From NCBI RefSeq assembly GCF_904846315.1, contig NZ_CAJHAF010000001.1, positions 2,480,001-2,544,000 of the forward strand: a DNA stretch of 64,000 nt, written 5' to 3'. Position numbers and translations under genes: made by a program. The notes beneath the pieces were generated by a model. That model had not been told where the DNA came from. It ran no database searches and was given only the letters and a program-made list of their open reading frames with translations. This DNA comes from Psychrobacter jeotgali (GTDB lineage Bacteria > Pseudomonadota > Gammaproteobacteria > Pseudomonadales > Moraxellaceae). Below are positions 18,123 to 28,079 of the stretch, piece by piece (the stretch's first letter is position 1; each line of letters starts with the position of its first letter).

Positions 18123-18251
18123 GCGCCTTATTTAATAGCATTGTTTTATATAATCGATCAGCCGTTGTTCATTGGCGACTACATTTATATTCTATCAGTA
18201 AGACCTATCTTCAGATTATGTTAGTCGTATTATGCGGCAAAAGAGGACACC

Positions 18252-18563
18252 ATGTTTACCTTTGTATTAGCCTTACACATTATCGTGGCGATTGCCATGA
18301 TTGGCCTGATTTTGATTCAGCATGGTAAAGGGGCAGACGCCGGAGCATCATTTGGCGCAGGCTCTTCTGGCACTGTATTTGGCGCTGCAGGCACCGCTAA
18401 CTTTTTGACCCGTGCGACGGCGGTACTAACAGTGATATTTTTTATCACCAGTATGACCTTGGCTGTAAACGCTCGTGAGCAAGCAGAAAGCCAGTTTCGC
18501 TTAGACGCACCCGTATCAGCACCTCAAAACCCACGCCCACTGACGGATAATCCGCAGCAATAG
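18252..18563 (+). CDS. secG: Preprotein translocase subunit SecG
   Basis: Small accessory subunit of SecYEG. 103 residues. Two membrane helices (about 1-22 and 52-74) flank the glycine- and alanine-rich cytoplasmic loop LIQHGKGADAGASFGAGSSG, with the FGAAG(T/S)ANFLTRATA signature. The short C-terminal tail is proline-rich. The AAGAGGACACC ribosome site fits the ATG at 18252. It is followed by two tRNA genes, as in many gammaproteobacteria. Confidence 0.95.
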   Translation: MFTFVLALHIIVAIAMIGLILIQHGKGADAGASFGAGSSGTVFGAAGTANFLTRATAVLTVIFFITSMTLAVNAREQAESQFRLDAPVSAPQNPRPLTDNPQQ

Positions 18564-18745
18564 TTTTTGGTAGCAGTTTTTAGTATCCGGGTCTTGCTAT
18601 TTTGATGGGTTAGTTTTACAATGCTTGCCTGTTTTCGCTGGTCATTATCCATGGGCAATTACCTCAAAAGCCCTACATATAAAATAATGTAGTGATAAAG
18701 GTCGAACAAACAGAGTGCAAAAGTCGCATTTTATAATGCTGACAA

Positions 18746-18830
18746 GCGATTGTGGTGGAATTGGTAGACACGCCATCTTGAGGGGGTGGTGGCGCAAGCT
18801 GTGGGGGTTCAAGTCCCCCCAATCGCACCA
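18746..18830 (+). tRNA. tRNA-Leu (anticodon GAG)
   Basis: 85 nt with the CCA end encoded. The acceptor stem GCGATTG pairs with CAATCGC. The anticodon stem CCATC pairs with GGTGG around the loop TTGAGGG, giving GAG. The long variable arm (GGTGGCGCAAGCTGTG region) is typical of class II leucine tRNA. The T-arm contains GGTTCAAGTCC. It lies between secG and the initiator tRNA gene. Confidence 0.95.
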
Positions 18831-18910
18831 AATTTTATAAAGTATCTTTTATAAATGAAGCACTACTGCAGTTATAGCAATTTTGATTTAAAGTTTATTT
18901 TAAAGAAAGG

Positions 18911-18939
18911 TTGACAGGTCGATAAAACCTCCCTATAAT
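18911..18939 (+). promoter_or_regulatory. Consensus sigma-70 promoter for the initiator tRNA gene
   Basis: TTGACA (18911-18916) and TATAAT (18934-18939) are both perfect consensus with the ideal 17-bp spacer. They end 16 bp before the mature tRNA, so transcription starts a few bases ahead of it. The tRNA can therefore be made independently of secG. Confidence 0.9.
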
Positions 18940-18955
18940 GTGCATTCTAAATTGA

Positions 18956-19032
<77 letters not shown>

Positions 19033-19078
19033 CTTTTTAATACTGATTTTTGTACACTAAATTTTCAGTGTAAATTAG

Positions 19079-19105
19079 CCCACCATTATGTTTGTGGGTT
19101 TTTTT
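19079..19105 (+). terminator. Intrinsic terminator after the initiator tRNA
   Basis: CCCAC / GTGGG stem with a 10-base loop and a run of seven T. It lies about 45 bp past the tRNA end, closing the tRNA transcript before rimP. Confidence 0.75.
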
Positions 19106-19518
19106 GTATCTGATAGTCAGTGTCACCGCGGTATCTATCCTACTTATGCTAAGCTCTATGATCATAGAGTACGATAATATCAGCCACTTGCGTGATGAAT
19201 TCGTAAGCGACATTGTCCTTAATATTACCCTACGTTTTAAAACATTTTTTAGAACCTTATACCGGCTTTGATTCCAATTTTAGCTATAGCTATCATTTAT
19301 TATTGATAGATCATTACAAATTTGGACTAATTGAGGTGTTGTTAAAGGTGCTATTCATAAGATGTGAATGTGTGAAATATTGTATGGTTATTATAAAATA
19401 TGACCTAGAGTGCTGGTTTTCAGCGAATACAATAGAGTAGTATTAAGCCGTATAAATAGTATTTAATAGTATAAATAACGATTAAAAAGTTAAGCGAACA
19501 GGAAATAATAACTGGCTT
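19106..19518. other. Leader region ahead of rimP
   Basis: About 410 bp, AT-rich. It presumably contains the promoter of the rimP-nusA-infB operon. A frame at 19213-19440 has no ribosome site and no recognisable protein character, so I do not call it. No riboswitch-like structure recognised. Confidence 0.4.
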
Positions 19519-20019
19519 ATGAAACTTTCGAACAAAGTTGAAGAATTGACTAATATCATTGCTCCAGCAGTTGCTGCTTGCGATGTGTCCCTGTGGGGCG
19601 TTGAATTTGTTCCCCAAGGTCGCCGCTCTTTATTACGTATTTATATTGAGTCTTTGCCAGAAGAGCAAGCGCAAGATAAACACGTAACGATTGAAGACTG
19701 CGCAGCGGTTAATCATCAAGTGAGTGGTGTACTTGAGGTGCATGATCCTATTGCAGGTGAATATATTTTAGAAGTATCATCACCGGGTTTTGATCGCTCA
19801 TTTTTCTCAGACACCCAGATGCTTGATTATGTGGGTCAAACTGTGAGTTTGCGCCTAATTCAAGCTATCGGTCAAGGGGATAAAAAGCGCCGCAAAGTTA
19901 CCGGTACGTTAGATAGTATGGATAATACTTCATTACAGCTGACGGCGACTGATGGCGAAGCGTTTGAAATTGCTTTGAGTAATATTGACAAAGCCAATTT
20001 AATTTATGAGGATGTTTAA
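19519..20019 (+). CDS. rimP: Ribosome maturation factor RimP
   Basis: Assists 30S assembly. 166 residues (E. coli 150). The N-terminal alpha/beta domain starts MKLSNKVEELTNIIAPAVAA and includes RRSLLRIYIES, DCAAVNHQVSGVLEV and YILEVSSPGFDR, which is the family signature. The C-terminal Sm-like beta domain runs from about residue 95. It is first in the rimP-nusA-infB-rbfA-truB order conserved across bacteria. Confidence 0.95.
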   Translation: MKLSNKVEELTNIIAPAVAACDVSLWGVEFVPQGRRSLLRIYIESLPEEQAQDKHVTIEDCAAVNHQVSGVLEVHDPIAGEYILEVSSPGFDRSFFSDTQMLDYVGQTVSLRLIQAIGQGDKKRRKVTGTLDSMDNTSLQLTATDGEAFEIALSNIDKANLIYEDV

Positions 20020-20172
20020 GCCCATTATATTTGCAATGATTAGCAGAGCGATCAGAGTAAGCAAGGGTTTTCACCGTTTTTTATTAACCATGCGTGGTTG
20101 ATAGGGGCAATATAAAGTCAAAAACCAATTATGAAATTTAAGCCAATTATAAAATGATAGGACAGGTATAGC

Positions 20173-21657
20173 ATGAGTCGTGAAATTTTAACGGTCGTTG
20201 AAACCGTAAGTAATGAAAAGGGCTTAAATCCTGAAGATATTTTTGAAGCCATAGAAGATGCCTTAGTGGTATCGACTAAGAAAAAAGTATATACCGACCA
20301 ACCAGAGGTAGCGGTACGTGTGGCTATCGATCGTGATACTGGCGACTACGACACTTATCGTTACTGGACAGTAGTAGCCGATGAAGATCATGAGATGCCA
20401 GCTTGTCAGCTAGCTATTACCGACTTGGACCAAGATGAATGGTCAATTGGTGATATCAAAGAAGAGCAGATCGAATCGATTGAATTTGGTCGTATTGCTG
20501 CTACTCAGGCCAAACAAGTTATTATCCAAAAAATCCGTGAAGCTGAACGTGCGCTAGTCGCTGATGCTTTTGAATCGCGTATTGGCGAGATGATGTACGG
20601 TGAAGTCAAAAAGCAAACTCGTGATGGCTATATTATTGATCTTGGCGATAATGCCGAAGGCTATCTATCGCGCGATCAGATGCTGCCCCGTGAACAGCTG
20701 CGAGTAAAATCACGTATCAATGCGATTTTATACCATGTAAACCGTGAAAACCGCGGTGCACAGTTGTTGTTGTCACGTACACATCCTGAAATGCTTAGCG
20801 CATTGATGCAAAAAGAAGTGCCTGAAATTGCCGAGCAAATCATTGAGATTCGTAATGTCGCTCGTCTGCCAGGTACCCGTGCTAAAATAGCCGTCAAGAC
20901 TAATGATCATCGTATCGACCCAGTCGGTGCTTGTATCGGTATGCGCGGTACTAGAATTCAAGCAGTACAGCAAGAGCTAGATGGCGAACGTATTGACGTA
21001 GTGGTATGGTCGGATGATCCGGCGCAGTTCATTATCAGCTCGCTTGAGCCTGCAGATGTCAGCAGTATTATTCTTGATGAAGATACCAAGACAGCAGATA
21101 TTGTTTTTAGTACCAACGATCAGTTGGCGCGTGCGATTGGCTCACAAGGTCAAAACGTACGTTTGGCTTCAGAGCTGACCGGTTATAAGCTTAATATGAT
21201 GCTAGAAGAAGAGTATCAACAGCGTCAAGAAAATGAATCAAAAGCTTTTATCGAGCTATTTTATGAGCGCTTAGAAGTGGATCAAGATTTAGCGGAAGCT
21301 TTAGTTGATATCGGTTTTACTAGTATCGAAGAAGTGGCTTATGTACCGGTGGAAACTTTTTATGATATCGAAGGTTTGGATGATGAAGCCATCGATATGA
21401 TTCAAGAACGTGCTAAAGAAGTCGTCATCGCCGATGAGCTGATGAAGCAACAAAACATGAAGCAGCCTAGCCAAGAATTACAAGATCTTGAAGGTATGAC
21501 GGTAAGCTGGGCCTATAAAATGGCACAAAAAGACATCATTACCGTTGATGATTTAGCAGAGCAGGCGGTGTTTGACCTAGAAGATATTGAAGGGTTGGAT
21601 AGTGAAACTGCAGGGAAACTTATCATGAAAGCTCGGGAATCTTGGTTCGATGAATAG
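20173..21657 (+). CDS. nusA: Transcription termination/antitermination factor NusA
   Basis: RNA-polymerase-associated factor for pausing, termination and rRNA antitermination. 494 residues (E. coli 495). N-terminal RNAP-binding domain (about 1-125), S1 domain (about 135-200; YGEVKKQTRDGYIIDLGDNAEG), KH1 and KH2 (about 230-345; PVGACIGMRGTRIQAV and AIGSQGQNVRLAS), and two C-terminal acidic repeats (about 365-490) as in gammaproteobacterial NusA. It lies 153 bp after rimP and 189 bp before infB. Confidence 0.96.
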   Translation: MSREILTVVETVSNEKGLNPEDIFEAIEDALVVSTKKKVYTDQPEVAVRVAIDRDTGDYDTYRYWTVVADEDHEMPACQLAITDLDQDEWSIGDIKEEQIESIEFGRIAATQAKQVIIQKIREAERALVADAFESRIGEMMYGEVKKQTRDGYIIDLGDNAEGYLSRDQMLPREQLRVKSRINAILYHVNRENRGAQLLLSRTHPEMLSALMQKEVPEIAEQIIEIRNVARLPGTRAKIAVKTNDHRIDPVGACIGMRGTRIQAVQQELDGERIDVVVWSDDPAQFIISSLEPADVSSIILDEDTKTADIVFSTNDQLARAIGSQGQNVRLASELTGYKLNMMLEEEYQQRQENESKAFIELFYERLEVDQDLAEALVDIGFTSIEEVAYVPVETFYDIEGLDDEAIDMIQERAKEVVIADELMKQQNMKQPSQELQDLEGMTVSWAYKMAQKDIITVDDLAEQAVFDLEDIEGLDSETAGKLIMKARESWFDE

Positions 21658-21846
21658 GCGTTAACGGCATATCGCTGTCTTTTAGTGGTATGCTATCGAC
21701 AATTAAAGGCTAATTAAACTTATATAGAACGGCCGGTATTTATACAGAACGGATAACATATAAAATTAATATTAGCTCAACGCAATCATTTGTAGCCAAC
21801 AATTGAATTGAACATATAGCAAATAATAGACAGTAGGTGATAATCA

Positions 21847-24573
21847 ATGGCAGATAAGACCGTCAAAGAACTGGCAGAAATGGTAGGCAAAACCGCAAGT
21901 GCTGTAACTCAGCAACTGCAGGATGCTGGACTGCCTGCTCGCGGGGAGGATGACTTAGTCACCGAACTTGAGCAAGAGAAGTTAGTGGCGTATTTAAAAC
22001 AAACTCATGGCCAGCAAGAAAAGCGCCGTATTAGCCTAAAATCTAAGACGACTAGTACTGCTCGCGTGACCGGCTCTTCAGGAAAGTCTAAGAGTGTTAA
22101 CGTTGAAGTACGCAAAAAGAAAGTTTTCGATAAGCCAGATCCAGAGAAAATGGCTAAAGAATTAGCAGAGCGTGAACAAGCGATGATTGAAGCACAAGCT
22201 CGTGCTGCAAAAGAAGCTGAAGAGCGCCAAGCGGCTAAGAAAGAAGCTGAAGAGCGCCAAGCGGCGACTTTAGCGGCTATGCGTGCAAGTCTCGGCTCTA
22301 AGAAAAGTTCTGATGGCAAAAACGAAGACGTCGCAGCCTCAGTGGTAGTCAAAAAAGGTGGTAAAAACAAAACTACCACAGAAGTTAAGCCTCAAGAGAA
22401 GAAAAAAGTAGAAGCGACCAAACCGAAAACTGAAACGGCAGCTGAACGTAAAGCACGCGTGGCACGTGAAGAAGAAGAAAATCGTTTACGTGAAATCGAA
22501 GCTGAAACTCGTCGTCAGCAAGCAGAAGAAGCGCAGAAACGTACGCTTGAGCAAATGCGTAAAATGGCTGGTAAATATACTGACCGTGAACCAGTTGCTG
22601 AAGTCCGTAAAGATGAACCTTTAGCCGAAGGCTTAGTAGGTGACGCTTTAGAAGAATCGTTTGAAAAAGAGCGCCGTGAGATTAAGCGTGGTTCTGGTAG
22701 CACGGGCGCACGTGGCCGTCGCCGCAAAAATCAAGATGAGCGTGAGATTAAAAACCGCAAGAATGGTTTACGCTCAACTCAGTCGTCACAGCATAAGTTT
22801 GAAAAACCAGTCGAAAAGATTGTTTATGATGTGGAGATCAGCGAGCAAATAACCGTATCAGATTTGGCTCAGCGTATGGCGGTTAAAGCTCGCGAAGTGA
22901 CCAAACTATTGATGAAAATGGGTGAAATGGCTCGTGAATCAGACACTATTGATCAAGCAACTGCCAGTTTAGTCGTTGAAGAGATGGGTCATAATCCCGT
23001 ACCTATTAGCGATACCAAGGTCGAAGATGATCTTCATGAAGCGGTTGATGAGCGTAGTAGTAACGTTCAAGCACGTCCACCAGTAGTTACTATCATGGGT
23101 CACGTTGATCATGGTAAGACCTCATTGCTTGATAAGATCCGCGAAACAAAAGTAGCCACTGGCGAAGCTGGTGGTATTACTCAGCATATCGGTGCTTACC
23201 ATGTAAAAACCGATCGTGGAGTCATTACTTTCCTTGATACCCCAGGTCACGCTGCCTTTAGTGCTATGCGTTCACGTGGTGCTCAAGCGACAGATATTGT
23301 AATTTTGGTGGTTGCAGCCGATGATGGCATGATGCCGCAAACTGAAGAAGCGATAGATCATGCTCGTGCTGCGGGTACGCCACTTATCGTTGCTATCAAT
23401 AAAATGGATAAGCCTAGTGCAGATCCAGATCGCGTCTTAAACGAATTGACTGCTAAAGAAGTGGTCTCTGAAGAGTGGGGCGGCGATACGCCAATGGCTC
23501 GTATTTCAGCCAAGACCGGCGAAGGTATCGATGATCTGTTAGAGCTTATTAGCTTACAAGCTGAGCTCATGGAGCTAGAAGCACCGTTAGATGGTGCTGC
23601 TCAAGGTGTGGTTATTGAATCGAAGCTTGAAAAGGGCCGTGGTCCTGTAGTGAGCTTACTGGTCAAAAAAGGTACCTTGAAACAAGGCGATTTAGTATTA
23701 GCGGGTGAGCACTATGGTAAAGTTCGTGCGATGACTGATGAAACGGGTCAGCGAGTTAAATCCGCAGGTCCTTCTATTCCGGTTGAGATCTTAGGTTTAC
23801 CTGAGACTCCAGCGGCGGGTAGTACATTCTTAGTCGTTACTGATGAGAAAAAAGCTCGCGAAGTAGCAGACTTTAGAACCAACCGTGAGCGTGAGCAACA
23901 GCTTGAGCGTCAAAATAAAATGCGCTTAGAGAGCATGTTCGAGCAAATGGAACAAGGCGATGTGTCATTCTTGAATATTGTCCTGAAAACTGACGTTCGT
24001 GGTTCATTAGAAGCGCTATTATCAGCATTGAATGAATTATCGACTGACGAAGTTAAAGTCAGAGTGATTAGCTCAGGCGTGGGTCCTATCTCTGAGTCTG
24101 ATGTTACTTTGGCAGAGTCTAGCGAAGCAGTACTACTAGGTTTCAACGTTCGTGCTGATAGCACAGCGCGCCGCAAAGCGGATGCCGCCAATATGGACAT
24201 TCGTTACTATAGTGTCATTTATGGTCTAATTGATGATGTTAAAGCGGCGATGAGCGGTATGCTAGCTCCAGAGCATCGTGAGAAAATCTTAGGTGTTGCA
24301 GATGTTCGTGAAGTCTTCCGTTCTAGTAAGTTCGGTGCTGCTGCTGGTTGTATGGTGGTTGAAGGAACTATCTATCGTAACAAACCTATCCGGGTCTTAC
24401 GTGATGATCAAGTTATCTTTACCGGTCAACTACAGTCGCTACGTCGTTATAAAGAAGACGTCAACGAAGTACGTACCGGCATGGAGTGTGGTTTAGCAGT
24501 CCGTGGTTATGATGTTGAAGTGGGCGACAAAATCGAAGTCTTTGAAATCCAAGAGTTCGAACGTACTATCTAA
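21847..24573 (+). CDS. infB: Translation initiation factor IF-2
   Basis: GTPase that places initiator tRNA on the ribosome. 908 residues, the long gammaproteobacterial form. N-terminal IF2_N domain (about 1-52), a charged Lys/Glu/Ala-rich linker (about 85-300) with tandem repeats, a second IF2_N-like domain (about 325-380), and the G domain with [14 protein letters not shown] (about 418-431), DTPGHAAF and NKMDKP. Domain II and the C-terminal fMet-tRNA binding domains (C1/C2) end in [17 protein letters not shown] plausible in-frame internal start for a short isoform was not resolved. Confidence 0.97.
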   Translation: MADKTVKELAEMVGKTASAVTQQLQDAGLPARGEDDLVTELEQEKLVAYLKQTHGQQEKRRISLKSKTTSTARVTGSSGKSKSVNVEVRKKKVFDKPDPEKMAKELAEREQAMIEAQARAAKEAEERQAAKKEAEERQAATLAAMRASLGSKKSSDGKNEDVAASVVVKKGGKNKTTTEVKPQEKKKVEATKPKTETAAERKARVAREEEENRLREIEAETRRQQAEEAQKRTLEQMRKMAGKYTDREPVAEVRKDEPLAEGLVGDALEESFEKERREIKRGSGSTGARGRRRKNQDEREIKNRKNGLRSTQSSQHKFEKPVEKIVYDVEISEQITVSDLAQRMAVKAREVTKLLMKMGEMARESDTIDQATASLVVEEMGHNPVPISDTKVEDDLHEAVDERSSNVQARPPVVTIMGHVDHGKTSLLDKIRETKVATGEAGGITQHIGAYHVKTDRGVITFLDTPGHAAFSAMRSRGAQATDIVILVVAADDGMMPQTEEAIDHARAAGTPLIVAINKMDKPSADPDRVLNELTAKEVVSEEWGGDTPMARISAKTGEGIDDLLELISLQAELMELEAPLDGAAQGVVIESKLEKGRGPVVSLLVKKGTLKQGDLVLAGEHYGKVRAMTDETGQRVKSAGPSIPVEILGLPETPAAGSTFLVVTDEKKAREVADFRTNREREQQLERQNKMRLESMFEQMEQGDVSFLNIVLKTDVRGSLEALLSALNELSTDEVKVRVISSGVGPISESDVTLAESSEAVLLGFNVRADSTARRKADAANMDIRYYSVIYGLIDDVKAAMSGMLAPEHREKILGVADVREVFRSSKFGAAAGCMVVEGTIYRNKPIRVLRDDQVIFTGQLQSLRRYKEDVNEVRTGMECGLAVRGYDVEVGDKIEVFEIQEFERTI
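22211..22265. repeat. Tandem 30-bp repeat in the infB linker
   Basis: An identical 25-bp stretch at 22211-22235 recurs at 22241-22265 (period 30 bp), encoding KEAEERQAA twice. It lies in the disordered linker of IF-2, where length variation is tolerated. Confidence 0.85.
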
Positions 24574-24686
24574 ATAAAAGGCTTTAGATAGATAACTATC
24601 AATAAGCCTTTAGCCTAATCAAATGAGCAGTAATTCATGAACAACAATTACTGTTCAATAACCTTAGATGGTATTAAATCAAAATT

Positions 24687-24721
24687 AGGCCTAACAGGTT
24701 TACCCTGCTAGGCCTTTTTTA
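24687..24721 (+). terminator. Intrinsic terminator downstream of infB
   Basis: AGGCCTAACAGG pairs with CCTGCTAGGCCT around a five-base loop, followed by six T. A second, weaker hairpin (AAAGGCTT ... AAGCCTTT) lies at about 24578-24612. Together they suggest partial termination between infB and rbfA. Confidence 0.85.
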
Positions 24722-24779
24722 TTGTATATTTGGGTCATTAATTATGGCTCGTAACTCATTTTAATTATAGGATAATAAT

Positions 24780-25193
24780 ATGAACCAGCGTCTACAACGT
24801 CTAGGAGATCAGATTCAGCGCGAGCTTGCTGTTCTCATTAGAGATGAAGTTAATGATCCACGCCTAACCGGTTTTGTGACTATCTCAAGTGTCAAGGTGA
24901 GCTCGGACTTGGGCTATGCCGATATCTATGTCACCATTATGGAGCCTGAGCTCAATGATGCGATGACAAAGTCTAGCCATGAACAAAGTATTGGCGTCCT
25001 CAATAAAGCGGCTGGATTTTTGCGTACTCAGCTCAGTCATATATTGAATACTCGTACCACTCCGCGTCTACGCTTTCATTACGATGAAGTCACGGCTCGC
25101 GGTAATTATATGATGGATCTTATCAATCAAGCTGTGACCAAAACTGAGCAAAATGACGATGATGAGAATGACAATAATGAAGGTGCGATCTAA
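24780..25193 (+). CDS. rbfA: Ribosome-binding factor A
   Basis: Cold-shock-linked 30S maturation factor with a KH-type fold. 137 residues (E. coli 133). Signature segments are RLQRLGDQIQRELAVLIRDEV, DPRLTGFVTISSVKVSSDLGYADIYV and AAGFLRTQLSHILNTRTTPRLRF (shown in parts). A short acidic Asp/Asn-rich tail ends the protein. The ribosome site ATAGGATAATAAT precedes the ATG. It is followed 21 bp later by truB. Confidence 0.95.
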   Translation: MNQRLQRLGDQIQRELAVLIRDEVNDPRLTGFVTISSVKVSSDLGYADIYVTIMEPELNDAMTKSSHEQSIGVLNKAAGFLRTQLSHILNTRTTPRLRFHYDEVTARGNYMMDLINQAVTKTEQNDDDENDNNEGAI

Positions 25194-25214
25194 GCTGAAG
25201 AGTAAGTAATTATT

Positions 25215-26300
25215 ATGTCCATAGCGTCTAAATCATCTCGTAATAAAGCAGATAAAACTAGAGTCTCAGGGGTCATATTGATTGATAAACCTATGGGTAT
25301 GACCTCACAGCAGGTGGTATCGAAGGTAAAATATCTATTCAAGTCGCCCCTACACGATAGCAAAAAGGCAGGGCACACCGGGACGCTAGATCCTATGGCT
25401 ACTGGTCTATTGCCGATATGTTTGGGTGAAGCTACCAAGTTTAGTCACTATCAGCTGGATGCCGACAAGTCCTATCAGACGACCATTCTACTAGGACAGC
25501 AGACCGATACTGGCGATGCGGATGGACAAGTTATTGACCAAACTGCAATACCTAGTCTCAATAAAACCCTTTTAGATGAAGTTACAAAGCAGTTTTTAGG
25601 GGCTCAGCAGCAAATTCCGCCGATGTACTCTGCTCTAAAAAAGGAGGGTAAAAAGCTCTATGAGTATGCGCGAGCGGGCATAGAGATTGAGCGTGAGCCT
25701 AGGTTTATTAACATCAAATTTCTTGAGCTGACTTTGATAAATGCTCAACAACTACAATTGACCGTCACTTGTACCAAAGGGACTTATGTCCGGGTTTTGG
25801 CAGAAGATATTGCTAAGGCACTAGGGACACTGGGTCATTTGATATCTTTGCGCCGTATAAAAGTGGGTGATTTTATAGTCGATAATGCGCTCACTTTAGA
25901 GCAATTAGAATCTTTAGAGCATGAGCAGAGGCTTGCTCAGTTGATGCCGGTAGATGCTTGTATCGATATAGAAGCTGAGTTGGTGTTGTCGGCTGAACAG
26001 GGTATTCGAGTACGTCAAGGTCAACGCTTGAATGTTTTTGAGCAGATTACTGAACCCTTGAAAGATTATATGGTGCAAACTTTAATAGTAGAGGATGCAA
26101 AAAGTAAAGCCGCTGAGGATGATAGCTCGGTTGATACTAATAATCTGCTTGATAGCCGTAAAGAAAACACTGATTCAAATAGACCTGAGTATGAAAGAAC
26201 CGTTGATATTCGTTTAGTAGATGAGTGCGGAGCGTTTATTGGTCTTGGGGCAATAAGCCTCAACGGGCGCTTACAACCCAAAAAGCTAGTACACTTATAG
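25215..26300 (+). CDS. truB: tRNA pseudouridine(55) synthase TruB
   Basis: Makes pseudouridine 55 in the T-loop of elongator tRNAs. 361 residues against about 314 in E. coli. Catalytic motif GHTGTLDPMATGLLPI with the active-site Asp at about residue 59. KSYQTTILLGQQTDTGDADG and PPMYSALKKEGKKLYEYAR are also characteristic. The excess length is a hydrophilic insertion (about 295-330, Asp/Ser/Asn-rich) in the C-terminal PUA-like region, before IRLVDECGAFIGLGAI. Probably translated from the rbfA message. Confidence 0.95.
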   Translation: MSIASKSSRNKADKTRVSGVILIDKPMGMTSQQVVSKVKYLFKSPLHDSKKAGHTGTLDPMATGLLPICLGEATKFSHYQLDADKSYQTTILLGQQTDTGDADGQVIDQTAIPSLNKTLLDEVTKQFLGAQQQIPPMYSALKKEGKKLYEYARAGIEIEREPRFINIKFLELTLINAQQLQLTVTCTKGTYVRVLAEDIAKALGTLGHLISLRRIKVGDFIVDNALTLEQLESLEHEQRLAQLMPVDACIDIEAELVLSAEQGIRVRQGQRLNVFEQITEPLKDYMVQTLIVEDAKSKAAEDDSSVDTNNLLDSRKENTDSNRPEYERTVDIRLVDECGAFIGLGAISLNGRLQPKKLVHL

Positions 26301-26441
26301 ACTATTGATTATAGGATTACGTCAGCATAGCTAATAGGGTAATAAAACTGATGAAAACTAGACTTAACCGCTCAAGCGATTGGATAACGCTAATAAGACT
26401 TACTAGCCTCTTACATTAATCACATATCGTCACATTTAATT

Positions 26442-26475
26442 GCAGGTTTCGCCTATGGTGAAACCTGCTTTTTTT
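26442..26475 (+). terminator. Intrinsic terminator after truB
   Basis: GCAGGTTTCGCC / GGTGAAACCTGC, 12-bp stem with a three-base loop and seven T. It ends the rimP-truB transcription unit. Confidence 0.92.
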
Positions 26476-26770
26476 GTACACTGATTAAGTCAGCTAGGGA
26501 AAGCACTATTAATCAACTGCTATCAACAATCACACTAATTATTAAAATGAAATAGCCAGTATTAATAATAAAATAACTATTTATAAAGTAACGGACATAA
26601 TAATAACAACATTAATAATTAAAACTAATAAAGTTAAAAACAATAATTATAAATGGCAAGGTTAAGCCGATATATTAATAATAAAATATGACTTTGTTTT
26701 TAAGTTAAAAAGTAAATTGAAGGATAAATTCATTTAGCTAATAATATATAACAATTAAAGAGGTAATACT
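26476..26770. other. AT-rich leader of the DJ-1/PfpI gene
   Basis: About 295 bp of very AT-rich sequence with many TAATAATA runs. It should hold the promoter of the PfpI gene. No structured RNA or gene recognised. Confidence 0.4.
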
Positions 26771-27298
26771 ATGAAGACTATCGCTTTTTTATTACACAAT
26801 TATTTTGAACAAGTAGAATATGAAGAGGTCAATAACCTTCTCAAAGATAAAGGTTATAAAACAGTCCTGATAACTACTAATAAGAACAAAGAAGTTCAAG
26901 GTATGAATCAAGACGTCAATAAAGGGGACACCTTCACGGCAGACTTATTTGCAAAAGACGTTGATATTGCCGATTATGATGCTCTAGTGTTGCCAGGTGG
27001 TACTGTTAATGCAGACAATATACGTGGTAACGAACAAGCTCATAAACTTATCAATGCTGTAGATAAAGCTGGTAAGCCCTTGGCGCTAATTTGTCATGCC
27101 CCTTGGATATTGGCTGATACTGAAATAGCAAAAGGCAAAACTCTTACTGCTTATCATACCTTGCAAACCGATCTTGAAAATGCTGGTGCGACTTTTGTCG
27201 ATGAGACCGTGCAAACTGATGGTCATTTAATTACCTCACGTAATCCTGATGACATCGAGAATTTCGTTAATGCTATCGATAAAGCACTATCAGCATAA
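26771..27298 (+). CDS. DJ-1/PfpI/YhbO-family protein
   Basis: A 175-residue flavodoxin-like protein of the class I glutamine amidotransferase-like superfamily. The nucleophile elbow is ALICHAPW, with Cys108 followed by His109. The conserved acidic residue that tunes the cysteine is in YFEQVEYEEV (Glu13/Glu16). VLPGGTVNADNIRG is the PfpI-type loop. Members act as intracellular peptidases, chaperones or deglycases in stress; the deglycase activity is disputed. Two very small acidic protein genes follow on the same strand. RBS AAAGAGGTAATACT. Confidence 0.88.
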   Translation: MKTIAFLLHNYFEQVEYEEVNNLLKDKGYKTVLITTNKNKEVQGMNQDVNKGDTFTADLFAKDVDIADYDALVLPGGTVNADNIRGNEQAHKLINAVDKAGKPLALICHAPWILADTEIAKGKTLTAYHTLQTDLENAGATFVDETVQTDGHLITSRNPDDIENFVNAIDKALSA

Positions 27299-27421
27299 AC
27301 TTATTAGATGCTAAAGAGGTTTAGAATATACTTAGATTCTGAACAATGACGCTATAAGCTATAAAGTTATAAATAAGTACAATTATCACCCCTAACATTT
27401 TATAATAACAAGGAAATTACC

Positions 27422-27583
27422 ATGACACAGCCTAATCCAAATGATACTAAGCTTGAGCAACAGAAATCTGAATCAGAAGTTTCTTCTTTGAAGAATCAAA
27501 CTGAAAACAATTATGAAAATGATACGGAAGCAGCGGCGGATCGTATTGCTGATAATTTAGAAGAAGCTAAGAAAGATAAGTAA
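27422..27583 (+). CDS. Small acidic hydrophilic protein (53 aa)
   Basis: A short frame with a strong ribosome site (CAAGGAAATTACC before ATG). It encodes 53 residues, rich in Glu, Asn, Lys and Ser, without hydrophobic segments, ending IADNLEEAKKDK. The composition suggests a disordered protein. No family recognised. It lies 123 bp after the PfpI gene and 43 bp before a second protein of similar kind. The codon pattern and ribosome site support a real gene. Confidence 0.65.
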   Translation: MTQPNPNDTKLEQQKSESEVSSLKNQTENNYENDTEAAADRIADNLEEAKKDK

Positions 27584-27626
27584 TAAGCTTCAGAGTTTTT
27601 CAGTATAAAAATATAGGAAGGAAACT

Positions 27627-27806
27627 ATGAATAAATCAGAAAAAGATATGGATAAGCAAGAAAAAAAGATAAATAAGCTAGCGGAAGATATCAATCCTAG
27701 TGAAGACGTCACTCCAGATAGCTTAGCAGAAGCAACGACAGTACCCTTAGAAGATGGTGCTCTTGGTGGTAATGCTACACAAAAGGACGCTAAAGATAAC
27801 AAATAA
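27627..27806 (+). CDS. Small acidic hydrophilic protein (59 aa)
   Basis: ATG preceded by ATAGGAAGGAAACT, a very good ribosome site. 59 residues, charged and proline/threonine-containing, no membrane segment: begins MNKSEKDMDKQEKKINKLAE, with the middle DINPSEDVTPDSLAEATTVP, ending ATQKDAKDNK. Probably disordered. Together with the 53-residue protein and the PfpI gene it forms a likely operon closed by a terminator at 27879. Function unknown. Confidence 0.65.
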   Translation: MNKSEKDMDKQEKKINKLAEDINPSEDVTPDSLAEATTVPLEDGALGGNATQKDAKDNK

Positions 27807-27878
27807 AGTATTATCTAATCTTATTCTTCGAACTTAAAAGACTATTTTCTAGACTTGTCGTTTAAATAGTTCTGTAAT

Positions 27879-27928
27879 AAAACTGCCTGAATTAGCGCAA
27901 AAAACTGCTGCTAGTTCGGCAGTTTTTT
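27879..27928 (+). terminator. Intrinsic terminator ahead of rpsO
   Basis: AAAACTGCC...TTAGC pairs with GCTAG..GGCAGTTTT across an A-rich loop, followed by T residues. It closes the PfpI/small protein unit before rpsO. Confidence 0.8.
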
Positions 27929-28079
27929 GTTATACTTGCGGCCACCAATCGCGTTTATTCTTCAATAGGTCAACTCTAGTAATGCAGGGTTGTCCTGAAT
28001 GTCGAGTAAGCTATCTTTTATATTTTAAGCTCTTATTCTTTTAATAGTTTTAGAGCTGCTAGCATTGCTGGAGAAAATT

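Noticed and set aside
19213..19440. 75-residue frame ahead of rimP
   Set aside because: No Shine-Dalgarno site; composition resembles AT-rich intergenic DNA.
22005..22379. 124-residue minus-strand frame within infB
   Set aside because: Shadow of the repetitive Lys/Glu/Ala linker of IF-2; no independent start signal.
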